From: Blastochloris tepida
GTDB lineage: Bacteria; Pseudomonadota; Alphaproteobacteria; Rhizobiales; Xanthobacteraceae
Reading direction: 5' to 3'
Assembly: GCF_003966715.1 (NCBI RefSeq)
Contig: NZ_AP018907.1
Coordinates: 1,538,001 to 1,602,000 of the forward strand
Length of the DNA stretch: 64,000 nt
The notes beneath the pieces were generated by a model that saw nothing but the letters and a program-made list of their open reading frames with translations, did no database searches and was not told the origin of the DNA. The position numbers and the translations under genes are program-made. This document shows positions 1-10,000 of this stretch, in pieces; positions within the stretch are counted from its first letter, which is position 1, and each line of letters opens with the position of its first letter.

Positions 1-25
1 TCGGCCGGGATGATCCAACTGAAAA

Positions 26-1402
26 TCAAGCTGCGGCCTTTCCGCGGTCCTGCCGCCGCTCGGGTCCGCGATAGGTCGGATCGTCGCGCTTGCGGCGGTT
101 CAGCGGGCCGTTGTGCAGCGCGGCGAGGAAGCTGCGCACTTCCTCGGTCAATTGCTGGGCCTTGGCCGACAGCTCGCCGGAGGCGGCCTTGGTGCCGTCC
201 GCCAGCGTCTCGGTGCGGCCGGCGATCTCGGTGGCGCCGTGGATGTTGGTGGTGATGTCGCGGATGCCGTCGAACGCCTGCTCGACGTTGCGGGCAATCT
301 CGGCGGTTGCGGCCATCTGCGTCTCGACCGCCCTGGCGACATGGCTGGTGATCTGGTCGACCTCGCCGATGGTGCGGGCGATCTCGGCGATGGCCTCGAC
401 CGCGCTGCGGGTCGAGGCCTGGACCTCGGCGATCTGGGCTGCGATCTGGCTGGTCGCCTGCGCGGTCTGGCCGGCCAGCGACTTCACCTCCTGCGCCACC
501 ACCGCGAAGCCGCGCCCGGCCTCGCCGGCGCGGGCGGCCTCGATGGTGGCGTTGAGCGCAAGCAGGTTGGTCTGGGCGGCGATGGCGCGGATCAGCTCGG
601 CGACCTGACCGATGCTCTCGCTGGCGGTCTCCAGCACCTGGATGGTCTGGTGCGCCTCGCGGGTGCGGCTCACCGCCTGCTGGGCGATGGTGGCCGACAT
701 CCCCACCTGCTCGCCGACCTCGCGGGCCGAGGTGGAAAGCTGGGTGGCCGCCGCCGCGACTGTCTGCATGTTCACCGTCGCCTCTTCCGAGGCTGCCGCC
801 ACCGTGGTGGCGCGGCTCAGCGTGGCGCTGGCGTTCTCGGTCATTGCATTGGCGGTATCGCCCATGCTGGCCGACGCCGATGCGACATTCTCGACGATGC
901 CCTGGATCGACGTTTCGAACTTGGCTGTCTCGTTGGCGAAGGCGCCGAGGCGGGCCTGGATCGCCGCCATCGTGGCGTTGATGCTGTTGGCCGCAGCGAG
1001 CATGGCGCCCTTCAGCCCCTCGGGGCGGATGGTGCGATAATAAGTATTTGAGCGCACCGCCTGCATTGCCGCCGCCGACTCGCGCACATAGGCGTCGCAG
1101 CGGTCGATCATGTCGTTCAGCATCCACTGCATGGCGCCGAGATCGCCGCGCTCGGTGATGCCGGTCAGCCGCGCCTCGAAGTCGCCTTCGGCGATCGCGC
1201 GGCAGACGGTGGCGATGCGGCCGAACTCGCGCCGCACCCTGAGGGCGAAATGGAGAGCCAGCGCCATGGCGGCGAGGCCCACCGCCAGCACGACCGGCAC
1301 GGCGCCGTGCCAACCGAGAAGCGTGCACGCCAAGCCCAGGGCGACAGCCGCCGCGGCCACGCCGCCGGCGGCCAGGGCCTTAGAGAGAGAGGACGAGTTC
1401 AT
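26..1402 (-). CDS. Methyl-accepting chemotaxis transducer (split Aer-type partner)
   Basis: This is a 458-residue membrane chemoreceptor. Two hydrophobic segments lie at about residues 8-31 and 34-54 with almost no periplasmic loop between them. A HAMP-like stretch follows ([11 protein letters not shown]), then a long coiled-coil signalling domain. The conserved hairpin tip ([18 protein letters not shown], then [15 protein letters not shown]) lies near residues 285-320 and is where CheA and CheW dock. With no periplasmic sensor of its own, it probably takes input from the PAS protein encoded just upstream, whose stop codon overlaps this start by 23 bp. The open frame extends further upstream, but that part is the PAS gene read in another frame, so the ATG at 1402 was chosen. 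The tail is basic (YRGPERRQ). The ligand and the pairing are inference. Confidence 0.88.
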   Translation of the reverse strand: MNSSSLSKALAAGGVAAAAVALGLACTLLGWHGAVPVVLAVGLAAMALALHFALRVRREFGRIATVCRAIAEGDFEARLTGITERGDLGAMQWMLNDMIDRCDAYVRESAAAMQAVRSNTYYRTIRPEGLKGAMLAAANSINATMAAIQARLGAFANETAKFETSIQGIVENVASASASMGDTANAMTENASATLSRATTVAAASEEATVNMQTVAAAATQLSTSAREVGEQVGMSATIAQQAVSRTREAHQTIQVLETASESIGQVAELIRAIAAQTNLLALNATIEAARAGEAGRGFAVVAQEVKSLAGQTAQATSQIAAQIAEVQASTRSAVEAIAEIARTIGEVDQITSHVARAVETQMAATAEIARNVEQAFDGIRDITTNIHGATEIAGRTETLADGTKAASGELSAKAQQLTEEVRSFLAALHNGPLNRRKRDDPTYRGPERRQDRGKAAA

Positions 1403-1901
1403 CGTAGGGCTTCTTGGTGGATTCGACGAAGGCGGTGAGGTGGCGGTAACCGGCCTCGAGCTGCTCCTTGCCGTTCTTGTGGCGCGCCTCGACGGCGGCG
1501 ACCTCGGCATAGATCGGCTCGATTGCCGCAATGGCGCCGCGGCTGGGAACCCGGCGGTTGGAGTGGAAGCCGACGAGCTGGCCCGCGGCATCGTAGGAGG
1601 GGGTGACGTGGGCGAACACCCAGTAGAAATCGCCGTTCTTCGCCATGTTCTTGACGTAGGCGAAGATCTCGTGCCCGGCGATGATGGTGTCCCAGAGCAG
1701 CTTGAACACCGCCCGCGGCATGTCCGGATGGCGAATGATGCTGTGGGGCTGGCCGAGCAGCTCAGCCTCGCTGAACCCTGCCAGGCGGCAGAAGACGCTG
1801 TTGGCGTAGGTGATCCGCCCCTTGAGATCGGTCTTCGAGACGATCAGTTCGCTCGAGTCGAAAAATCGCTCGACCTGGGTCGGCGCGACCGGTGTCCGCA
1901 T
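1380..1901 (-). CDS. Aer-like PAS sensor protein (stand-alone)
   Basis: A 173-residue soluble protein made almost entirely of one PAS domain of the Aer aerotaxis class. It carries [13 protein letters not shown] and [14 protein letters not shown], which match the FAD-binding PAS domain of E. coli Aer closely, and ends in a short helix ([15 protein letters not shown]). In Aer the PAS, HAMP and signalling domains form one chain. Here the PAS protein is separate and its gene overlaps the transducer gene by 23 bp, so the two are probably co-translated and act as one receptor for oxygen or redox state. The frame opens at 1982, but the ATG at 1901 precedes the conserved domain directly. FAD binding is inferred from the resemblance to Aer. 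Confidence 0.82.
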   Translation of the reverse strand: MRTPVAPTQVERFFDSSELIVSKTDLKGRITYANSVFCRLAGFSEAELLGQPHSIIRHPDMPRAVFKLLWDTIIAGHEIFAYVKNMAKNGDFYWVFAHVTPSYDAAGQLVGFHSNRRVPSRGAIAAIEPIYAEVAAVEARHKNGKEQLEAGYRHLTAFVESTKKPYDELVLSL

Positions 1902-2143
1902 GGCAGTGGCCCAAACAGGGTGACGGTGGGAGTCGTGCCACTGCAGCAGATGCCGGTTCAATAAGAGTAAATTTGACCGCATGAACCGGCGGAAATGCCG
2001 GGATTTTCGGGAGCGGCGGGATTTGGAATGGCTCGGTTGCGGCAGACGGGCAGGCCATTTGTTGCGGTATCAGGGTAGCCGCCCGGGTTGCGCTTCGGTC
2101 ACGGGACCGCTACATGCGTCGTTCCCGAACCGGATACGTAACC

Positions 2144-3275
2144 ATGCGAGCCGAACTTCAGAATCTCGTCGATGACATCAAGCAGTCCGCGGGACTGCTG
2201 AGGAGGTCTCTTTGACTGGGATAATGCCCAGCGCCGACTGGCGGAACTGAACGCCGCCTCGGAAGACCCCAATCTGTGGAACGACGCCGAAGCCGCCCAG
2301 AAGCTGATGCAGGAACGCAACGCCCTCGCCGACTCGATCGAGGGCGTGCTGAAGCTTGAGCGTGAGTTGGACGACGCCATCACCCTGGTCGAACTCGGCG
2401 AGGCCGAGGAGGACGAGGCGACCATCGCCGAGGCCAAGGGCCTGCTCGAAGCCTTGAAGGTCGAGGCGGCGCGCCGGCAGATCGAGGCGCTGCTTTCGGG
2501 CGAGGCCGACGCCAACAATGCCTTCCTCGAAGTCCATCCCGGAGCCGGCGGCACCGAGAGCCAGGACTGGGCCGAGATGCTGCTGCGCATGTATACGCGC
2601 TGGGCGGAGCGGCGGAAGTTCAAGGTCGAGTTGGCCGACTATCAGGAAGGCGAGGGTGCCGGCATCAAGTCGGCCACCATTCACGTCAAGGGCCACAATG
2701 CCTATGGCTGGCTGAAGACAGAGGCCGGGGTGCACCGGCTCGTCCGCATCTCGCCGTTCGACGCCAACGCCCGGCGCCAGACCTCGTTTGCCTCGATCGA
2801 CGTCTACCCCGAGGTCGACGACCGCATCGTCATCGACATCAACGAGGCGGACGTGCGGGTCGACACCATGCGCTCGGGCGGCGCTGGCGGCCAGCACGTG
2901 AACAAGACCGAGTCGGCGGTGCGGCTGACCCACATCCCCACTGGCATCGCGGTGGTGAGCCAGGGCGACCGCTCCCAGCACAAGAACCGTGCCGAGGCGT
3001 GGCGCATGCTGCGTGCCAAGCTCTACGAGCAGGAACTGAAGCGGCGCGAGGCCGAGGCGATGGCCGAGCAGGCGGCCAAGACCGACATCGGCTGGGGCCA
3101 CCAGATCCGCTCCTACGTGCTGCAGCCCTATCAGCTGGTGAAGGATCTGCGCACCGGCCACACGTCGGGTACGCCGCAGGATGTGCTCGACGGCGGGCTC
3201 GACGACTTCATGGAGGCGACGCTCGCACAGAAGGCCTATGGCGGCGGACCGGGTGCGGTCGAGGACGTCGACTAG
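2144..3275 (+). CDS. prfB: Peptide chain release factor 2, made by programmed +1 frameshift
   Basis: RF2 ends translation at UGA and UAA codons. The main frame carries the peptidyl-tRNA hydrolysis motif GGAGGQHVNKTESAVRLTH and the usual RF2 C-terminus. The first 23 codons, from ATG at 2144 (MRAELQNLVDDIKQ), are in a different frame and end at a TGA at 2213-2215. A +1 slip on CTT at 2210-2212 joins them to the downstream frame (LDWDNAQRRL) and gives 376 residues, the normal RF2 length. The slip signal is the classic one: AGGAGG at 2201-2206, then CTT TGA C. Gene callers that ignore frameshifting start at 2307 and lose the N-terminus. Low RF2 should raise frameshifting and so self-regulate the gene. 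Confidence 0.96.
2201..2216 (+). promoter_or_regulatory. prfB: Programmed +1 frameshift site of prfB
   Basis: The Shine-Dalgarno-like AGGAGG at 2201-2206 is followed by TCT, the slippery CTT, and the in-frame stop TGA followed by C. This is the arrangement of the autoregulatory RF2 recoding site known from many bacteria. Confidence 0.94.
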
Positions 3276-3442
3276 GCGGAATTGCTAAACCGGAACATGG
3301 TGTTGCGGGCAGGACCTGAAGCGCCATGCGAGCGAGTTTTTGTGCCTGGGGGTGAGCGGTCCGGCCGGCCGCATGGTCGGCGGGGCGTCGCTACGGAAAG
3401 CCCGGATGCAGGCAAGTCCTGACGCAGGCAAGTCCCGATGCA

Positions 3443-3470
3443 AAACGGCCGGCTGTTCAGCCGGCCGTTT
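3443..3470. terminator. Bidirectional intrinsic terminator
   Basis: A perfect 12-bp inverted repeat (AAACGGCCGGCT / AGCCGGCCGTTT) with a GTTC loop lies between the convergent ends of prfB and the small membrane-protein gene. The AAA/TTT edges give short T runs on both strands, as expected for a shared terminator. Confidence 0.8.
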
Positions 3471-3515
3471 CCTTTTCGGGTGGAAGGTCTTGTGGGCGTT
3501 CCCTAGCCTGATTTC

Positions 3516-3836
3516 TCAGCTCTTCGGCATGTCCGAAGGCGTGATCTCCGGTTGCGCCAGCATCGACGGATCCGGCTCGACGGTCAGGCCGAACCCGGCA
3601 TTGCCCGGCATCGGAAGGGTGGTGATCGGCATCCGCGAAAGATCGTCAAAGGCGGTTCGAAGCGTTTCCTGCCACTGCACGTGAGCGACGGGCCCGGTAT
3701 CGATGGCCGCGACCGGCGACGGGACCCTGGGTGCGTCAAGGTGCAACATCACCAGCGTCCCCGCTGCCAGCGCCAATGAGAGGCAGGAGAGGGCGATCGC
3801 AAGATGGGCTTCGACAGGACGGGAGCCCGCGGTCAT
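3516..3836 (-). CDS. Small single-pass membrane protein of unknown function
   Basis: This 106-residue protein is not one I recognise. It has one transmembrane segment (LAIALSCLSLALAAGTLVML, about residues 13-33) followed by a proline-rich extracytoplasmic tail without obvious catalytic motifs. The frame opens upstream at 3917. The ATG at 3836 was chosen because it has a strong ribosome site (CGGAGG, six bases before the start) and begins just ahead of the membrane segment. It converges on prfB and shares its terminator. Confidence 0.6.
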   Translation of the reverse strand: MTAGSRPVEAHLAIALSCLSLALAAGTLVMLHLDAPRVPSPVAAIDTGPVAHVQWQETLRTAFDDLSRMPITTLPMPGNAGFGLTVEPDPSMLAQPEITPSDMPKS

Positions 3837-4131
3837 GGAGTCCTCCGGAAGTGTCCTCTGACGTGTCTTCGTGCTCGCTTTGCGCGGACGAGCCGCTACC
3901 CTTCCGCGAAGAGGCAACAGGCGGCACGTGTGTTCGGTTCCACCTCCGGCAGAGAAAATTGCTTAATTCGCCGTAAACCGAGACTGCGCAGGCGGCCGAC
4001 ACTCAGCGTGCGGACCGAACGTGGGCGATTGCACGGTCCCGCTCGGGCCCTATCATGCCGGCCCAAGAAGGACTTGCGTCCCCCGTGAGGCGGCCAACGC
4101 GGCAGTCACGCCGTTCGTTCCGAGAGCACCG

Positions 4132-5019
4132 ATGAGCATCAGCGCCGACGATTTCGTGAAGCCGTACCGGATCGCGGACGGCAAGGGTTTCAGGCTGTCC
4201 GACATCGATCCCGCAGATACCGGCGGGCTGAAGCTCGACAAGGACAGTGCGCGGGAGGCGCTGCAGAGCGGCGTCGAGCGGCTGTCCGATCTCCAGGAAA
4301 AGCTTTATGCGCAGGACCGTTGGTCGGTTCTGCTGATCTTTCAGGCGATGGACGCGGCCGGCAAGGACGGCGCCATCAAACACGTGATGAGCGGCATCAA
4401 TCCGCAAGGGTGCCATGTCACCCCGTTTAAGGCGCCCTCGGCGACCGAGCTCGACCACGATTTCCTCTGGCGCTGCCAACTCGCTCTGCCCGAGCGCGGA
4501 CGGATCGGCATCTTCAACCGCTCCTATTACGAGGAGGTGCTGGTGGCGCGCGTCCACGAGGAGGTGCTGGCGCGCCAGAAGCTGCCGCCGGAGCTGGTCA
4601 CCGACCGCATCTGGGAGCAGCGGTTCGAGGACATCCGCAATTTTGAGCGCTATCTCGCCCGCAACGGCACGGTCATCCTCAAGTTCTTCCTCCACGTCTC
4701 CAAGGCCGAGCAGAAGAAGCGCTTCCTGGAGCGCATCGACGATCCGGCCAAGAACTGGAAGTTCTCGGCCGGCGACGTCGCCGAGCGGGCGCACTGGCAG
4801 CGCTACATGACGGCCTATGAGGACATGATCCAGCACACTGCGGCCGAGGCGGCGCCGTGGTTCGTGGTGCCGGCCGACAACAAATGGTTCACCCGCCTCG
4901 TGGTGGCGTCCGCCGTCATCAAGCGCCTGGAGGGGTTGAAGTTGGCCTTCCCTAAGGTCGATGACGCCACCAAGGCGGCGCTGCGCGAGGCGCGCAAGAC
5001 GCTGATGGCGGAGGATTAG
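4132..5019 (+). CDS. ppk2: Polyphosphate kinase 2 family protein
   Basis: PPK2 enzymes move phosphate between inorganic polyphosphate and nucleotides. The 295-residue protein has the family's P-loop region (FQAMDAAGKDGAIKHVMSG at about residues 66-84), the following NPQGCHVTPFKAPS, and the RSYYEEVLVARVH segment of the lid and catalytic region. Length is typical of a single-domain PPK2. The frame opens at 4021, but homologous sequence begins at MSISADDFVKPYRI, so ATG 4132 was chosen; no strong ribosome site is visible. Whether ADP, GDP or AMP is preferred cannot be read from the motifs with confidence. Its neighbours are functionally unrelated. Confidence 0.93.
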   Translation: MSISADDFVKPYRIADGKGFRLSDIDPADTGGLKLDKDSAREALQSGVERLSDLQEKLYAQDRWSVLLIFQAMDAAGKDGAIKHVMSGINPQGCHVTPFKAPSATELDHDFLWRCQLALPERGRIGIFNRSYYEEVLVARVHEEVLARQKLPPELVTDRIWEQRFEDIRNFERYLARNGTVILKFFLHVSKAEQKKRFLERIDDPAKNWKFSAGDVAERAHWQRYMTAYEDMIQHTAAEAAPWFVVPADNKWFTRLVVASAVIKRLEGLKLAFPKVDDATKAALREARKTLMAED

Positions 5020-5063
5020 AACGGGGCAGGAACGGGCACCGAAACGGCGGCCCAGTCTTTGGC

Positions 5064-6194
5064 TCAGTCGATCTCGCTCAGGCCTAGCCGGACGCCGGCC
5101 CTGAGGAAGCGCTGGGGGTCCACCGCCTCGCCGGCGATGCGGGTCTCATAGTGCAGATGCGGTCCGGTCGAGCGGCCGGTCGAGCCCACCCGGCCGACGA
5201 TCTGTCCGCTGCGCACGGTCTGTCCCTCGACGACCTCGATCGCGGACAGGTGGCCGAACACGGTCGACAGTCCGTTGCCATGGTCGATCTCGACCATGTT
5301 GCCGTAGCCGCCCTGCCAGCCGGCCTCCTTGACCTGGCCGGCGGCGGTGGCGCGAACCGGGGTGCCGGTATCGGCCCGGAAATCGATGCCGCCGTGCTGG
5401 GCCGGCCGCCGCAGGAAGGGGTCGAGCCGGATGCCGAATCCGGAGGTCACCTCGGCCTCCGGGCCGATCGGCCGCCCGAGCGGCATGGTGGCGATGGCCT
5501 TCTCCAGCCGCCGCATGTCGTCGACCGCGGCGGCGACGCGGGCGGCTCGCGCCTCGAAATTGGTCTCGGGCGCAGCCGGAACGAACGGGCCGCCCATCGG
5601 CGCGGCCGAAGGCACGCGCGTGGTACCGAGCCCCAGATCATCCAGGGCCGCCCGCAGGCGGCGCGAGCGGGCCTCGGTCTGGGCCTCGATGCGGTCGAGT
5701 ATGGCCGTCTGGGACAGTTCGGCGCGGTCGAGCAACTGGTGGAGCGCAACGAGCTCGCGGCCGGACCTGGGTGCGGCAAGCCCGGCTTCCGGCTTCGGCC
5801 GGGCGGTCTCCGCCCGGGTCTGGGCCTTTGCCGGCCGGTCGGTGAGGGTGGACAGGGTCTGCTGGCGGGTCTCGATGGCGGCCTGCCGCTTCAGCAGGCC
5901 CTCGATCTTGCGTTCGAGCTGTTCGTATTCGACCAGCCGGCGCGTGCGGGTCCTCTCGATCTCGGCCTTGAGTTCGCTGATCCGGTCCTCATAGGCCGCC
6001 GCCACGTCGCGATGGCGGTGGGCGAGGCCGGCGAGCGCCTCGTCGCGGAACATCACATAGCTGGTCAGCCCCACCGCCCAGGACAGAACCCCGGCGAAGA
6101 CCGCGATGGAAACGCCGAATGCCCGGCGGCTGATCACCACGCCGCCGGACGATGTCGTCGAAAAGGCCGGGGAGGCAGATCGGATTGAAGACAT
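5064..6194 (-). CDS. M23 family metallopeptidase (cell-wall endopeptidase or EnvC/NlpD-like activator)
   Basis: The 376-residue protein has an N-terminal membrane anchor (about residues 25-47), a long coiled coil (about 60-115, EDRISELKAEIERTRTRRL), a low-complexity linker and a C-terminal LytM/M23 domain. The zinc ligands are visible: HGGIDF and GPHLHYE. The domain therefore looks catalytically competent, cutting peptidoglycan cross-links in the periplasm. The coiled-coil plus M23 layout is that of division and cell-separation factors. The gene is monocistronic, and the bcp-like gene lies 227 bp upstream on the same strand. Confidence 0.9.
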   Translation of the reverse strand: MSSIRSASPAFSTTSSGGVVISRRAFGVSIAVFAGVLSWAVGLTSYVMFRDEALAGLAHRHRDVAAAYEDRISELKAEIERTRTRRLVEYEQLERKIEGLLKRQAAIETRQQTLSTLTDRPAKAQTRAETARPKPEAGLAAPRSGRELVALHQLLDRAELSQTAILDRIEAQTEARSRRLRAALDDLGLGTTRVPSAAPMGGPFVPAAPETNFEARAARVAAAVDDMRRLEKAIATMPLGRPIGPEAEVTSGFGIRLDPFLRRPAQHGGIDFRADTGTPVRATAAGQVKEAGWQGGYGNMVEIDHGNGLSTVFGHLSAIEVVEGQTVRSGQIVGRVGSTGRSTGPHLHYETRIAGEAVDPQRFLRAGVRLGLSEID

Positions 6195-6421
6195 CGGCAG
6201 CCAACGCAGACAGGTTGAATGCGGCGATTAGAATTGGTTAGGGTTAACAAAGAGCAAAGCAGTCGGCTTGCCGCGACCGGGCCGAGGCGAGGGCGCATTT
6301 CGACTTCGAGCGACCTTTCGCTTCAATCAGAGGTATAAGATTTGATCTGCTGCAATCCATGATTTGTATTGCTGCGCCAGCGTCTGCATCAATGCGCCTT
6401 GAAGGAGAATTATTCCCGCCG

Positions 6422-6949
6422 TCAGAGCGCCCGTGCCGCGGCGAGCACCTCCTCGGCATGGCCGTCGATTTTCACCTTGTGCCAGATGCGGGCGATGCGG
6501 CCGTCGGGGCCGATCAGCACGGTGGTGCGCTCGATGCCCATGTATTTCTTGCCGTACATGGATTTCTCGACCCACACGCCATAAGCTTCGAGCATCGAGC
6601 GCGCCTCGTCGGAGGCGAGGGCGACGGTGAGGTTGTGCTTCGCCTTGAACCTGTCCTGCGTCTTGACCGGGTCGGCCGAAACGCCAATCACCGCGACACC
6701 GGCCTTGTCGAAGTCCGGCTTCAGGGCGCTGAACGCGACCGATTCCCGGGTGCAGCCGGAGGTGTCGGCCTTCGGAAAGAAGTAGATGACCGCGGGCTTT
6801 CCCCGCAGGTCCGCGAGCGACACGCGTCCGCCGCCGTCGCCCGGTAGATCGAAATCCGGCGCGGGGTCGCCAACGGTCAGAGCCGCGTGTTCTTTTCCGT
6901 CGGCCGGGGAGGCTTTTTCATGAGACGGACGTCCTTTTTCGAGAGCCAT
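6422..6949 (-). CDS. bcp: Thioredoxin-dependent thiol peroxidase (BCP/PrxQ family peroxiredoxin)
   Basis: This peroxiredoxin reduces H2O2 and organic hydroperoxides using thioredoxin. The 175-residue chain has the AhpC/TSA fold with GDPAPDFDLPG, YFFPKADTSGCTRES holding the peroxidatic cysteine, and GIERTTVLIGPDGRI near the end. The usual TPGCT is TSGCT here, and the second cysteine five residues on, typical of many BCPs, is absent, so it may be a 1-Cys form. The start has a good ribosome site (AAGGAAGG). It is divergently transcribed from the large AsmA-like gene. Confidence 0.9.
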   Translation of the reverse strand: MALEKGRPSHEKASPADGKEHAALTVGDPAPDFDLPGDGGGRVSLADLRGKPAVIYFFPKADTSGCTRESVAFSALKPDFDKAGVAVIGVSADPVKTQDRFKAKHNLTVALASDEARSMLEAYGVWVEKSMYGKKYMGIERTTVLIGPDGRIARIWHKVKIDGHAEEVLAAARAL

Positions 6950-7097
6950 GTGCCTTCCTTTCGGCGTGTTCTTGCGATTTTTCGAACTTCATCTGCGCAG
7001 CCGGCGGGGGGACCGAATCGCGATGGTGGAATTGCGGTGAGGCTCAGGGTCAGCGCGATGGTCCAGAAAGGGGATTCCAGGTGGAGAACGGCCGCCG

Positions 7098-10000
7098 ATG
7101 GCTGACAGCTTAAACGGGCAGCGACCGGGTGCCCAGCCGTCGACTCGGCGGTGGCAGAACATGCGTGCGCGGTTTGCCGGACTCCGGGGCTGGGGACGGC
7201 GCGCTCTGTCCTGGCTGCCCGATATCCGGCGGCGGCCGCGCCTCGTCGCGGCCTGCCTGTCGGTCATCCTGGTGGTGGTCGCGGCGAGCTACACCCTGCC
7301 ATGGCTGTTGCGCGGGCCGCTGCTCGGTCAGGCGCTGCCTTGGATCGAGAGCTCGCTCGCCAAGCGGCTCGGCGAGGGCTACGCGGTCTCGATCGGCGCC
7401 GCCGAGGGTGGCGAGGATGCCGATGGGCTGACGCTGCTCAAGCTGCACGATCTGACCGTGCATGGCCCCGATGGCCGCACTGTCGCCACCGTGCCGCTGA
7501 CCGAGATCGCGCTGGAGTTCAGCGGGCTTCTGGGGCAGCCCAATCCCCGCCGCATCGAGATGTCGGGAGCCGAGATGCTGATCGCCATCGAGGGCGGCTC
7601 GGCAACACTGTCGGCGCGTCCGGCCGGCCAGCCGCCGCAGGAGACGGCGCCGCGCCAGCCGCCGGCCCGGCCGGCGCTGGCAGTCCCCACCACGGCCGAC
7701 GACATCGCCAAGCCGGCGCTGCTGGCGCCGCTGGTCGGCATCCTGGAAGGGATCGAGCGCGACGGCTTCGGCGGGCTCGGCCTGTCGTCGATCGGCCTGA
7801 AGAACGGCACGCTGGTGGTGGATGACGCCGGCAAGGGCCGGCAGTGGCGGTTCGACAACATCGCCCTGTCGCTCAGCCGGCCGAGCGAGGGCGGGGTTGC
7901 GGTTACCCTCGCCTCGGGCGGCGCGGACGGGCCGTGGTCGGTCACCGCCACCATCAGCCATGAGGCCGCGGAGGTGAGGGCGCTCGATCTCGTCGGGCGC
8001 GACCTGTCGCCCAAGGACCTGCTGCTGGCGTTCGGCCTCGCCGATGCCGACCTGCATGCCGATTCCGCGCTCGATGTCATGATGCGGGCGCGGGTTGCGC
8101 GCGACGGTACCCTGCTTGCCGGCGACGCCAAGTTCCGGGCCGGCGCCGGTCAGATCGGGCCGCGCGACGAGCCCGAAAGCCGGCTGGTGATCGACGAGGC
8201 GAGCGCCGATTTCCATTGGGACGCCCAGCGCCGCACCATCGCCATCGAGCCGGTGGTGGTCCAGACCAGCCAGAACCGCACCATGCTGTCGGCGGCGGTG
8301 GTGCCGCCGGAGACCGCCGAGGGGGCGTGGACGTGGCGGGTGGTGCGCGGCCGGATGGAACTGGCGACCGAGCGCCCGCGCGATCCGCCGCTGATCCTGG
8401 ACCGCATCAGCGCCTACGGCCGGATCGAACCGGCGGCCGGCATTGTCGCCATCGACAAGGTCGAGATCGGCGGCTCGACGGTGGCGGCGGCGGCCACCGC
8501 CACGCTGATCACCGCCGGTCCGAATCCCTCCCTCCAACTCGGCCTCACCGGCAGCCGGATGCCGGTGCATGTGGTCAAGCGGCTGTGGCCGCCGGTGGTG
8601 GCACCCGGCGCCCGCGCCTGGATCATGAAGAACGTGATCTCCGGCACGCTGGAGCGCGGTGACATCGCGGTCAATTCGCCGCTGGACGCGCTGATGAACA
8701 AGCAGCTTCCGCTGCCGGACGCCGGCCTTCGCGCCGAATTCGTGCTGTCGGACGGCGTGGTCAAGGCGGTGGAGGGGCTGCCGCCCCTGCGCGACTTCAG
8801 CGCCAATGCCGTCCTCACCGGCCGCACCGCCAATGTCACCATCCCGCGCGCCTCCATCGAATCGTCGGGCCGCCGCCTCGAACTCTCGGACGGCCTGTTC
8901 GAGGTTCCCGACACCTTCCCAAAGGGAGCGCCGACCAATATCCGCTTCCGCGCCGACGGGCAGGCGGACGCGCTGGCCGAACTGATGCAGTCCGACCTGA
9001 TGCGGGCCCAGGGCGCACCGCAGCTCGACCCGCAGACCACCCGCGGCGCTGTCACGGTGCACACCCAGGTGTCGCTGCCGCTGATCCGCGACGTGCCGCG
9101 CAGCGCCGTGAGCTACAGCCTCGATGCCCAGCTCACCGGGTTCGGCGCCGACAAGCAGGTGCGTGGCCAGCGCGTGGAAGGCGCGACGATCAAGGTCACG
9201 GCCAGCTCCAAGGACGGCGTGATGTTCAAGGGCGACGGCAAGGTGGGCGGCGCGCCGATCAGCTTCGAGGTCCGCCAGCCCCGGCCGGACGCCGATACCG
9301 AGGTGCGCTTCCAGACCACCCTCGACGATTCGGCACGCACCAAGTTCGGCATCGACGGCCCGGCGGGCGTGCTCACCGGATCGCTGTCGCTCAAGGCGCA
9401 GGGCAGGATGGGCGAGCGCGAAAGCCGCCTTGCCGTCGAGACCGACCTCAAGGATGTCGCGATCACCGATCTGGTTCCGGGCTGGGTGAAGCCGAAGGGC
9501 AAGCCGGCCAAGGCGTCCTTCACCGTCACCGAGAAGTCCGGCACCTCGGTGCGGTTCGACGATCTGGTGCTGGAGGGCAGCGGCGCGCTGGTCAAGGGCA
9601 CGATCGAGCTCGACGGGTCCGGCGATCCGGTGTCGGTGAACCTGCCGACCTTCCAGCTCTCGGACGGCGATCGGGCGGCACTCAAGCTCGACCGCAGCAG
9701 CGACGGCGTGCTGCGCATCGCGCTGCGCGGGGACGTGTTCGACGGGCGCGGGCTGCTCAAGTCGATGCTGGCCGGCCCGTCGGTGTCGGCTGCGGCTTCG
9801 CGCCAGCGCGCCCGCCCGCGCGACCTCGACGTCGAATCCAAGCTCGGCGTCATCGTCGGCCTGAACGGCGAGACCGCGCGCCAGCTCGATTTCCGCATGA
9901 CGCGGCGCAATGGCGAGCTGCGCGCCTTCGCGCTCACCGCGCGCATCGGCGGCGAAGCCTCGGTCAAGGCCGACCTGCGGGCGCTGGAAGGGGCGCGCAC

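Noticed and set aside
3410..3440. Short direct repeat of GCAGGCAAGTCC
   Set aside because: Only two imperfect copies just before the prfB terminator; too short to mean anything alone.
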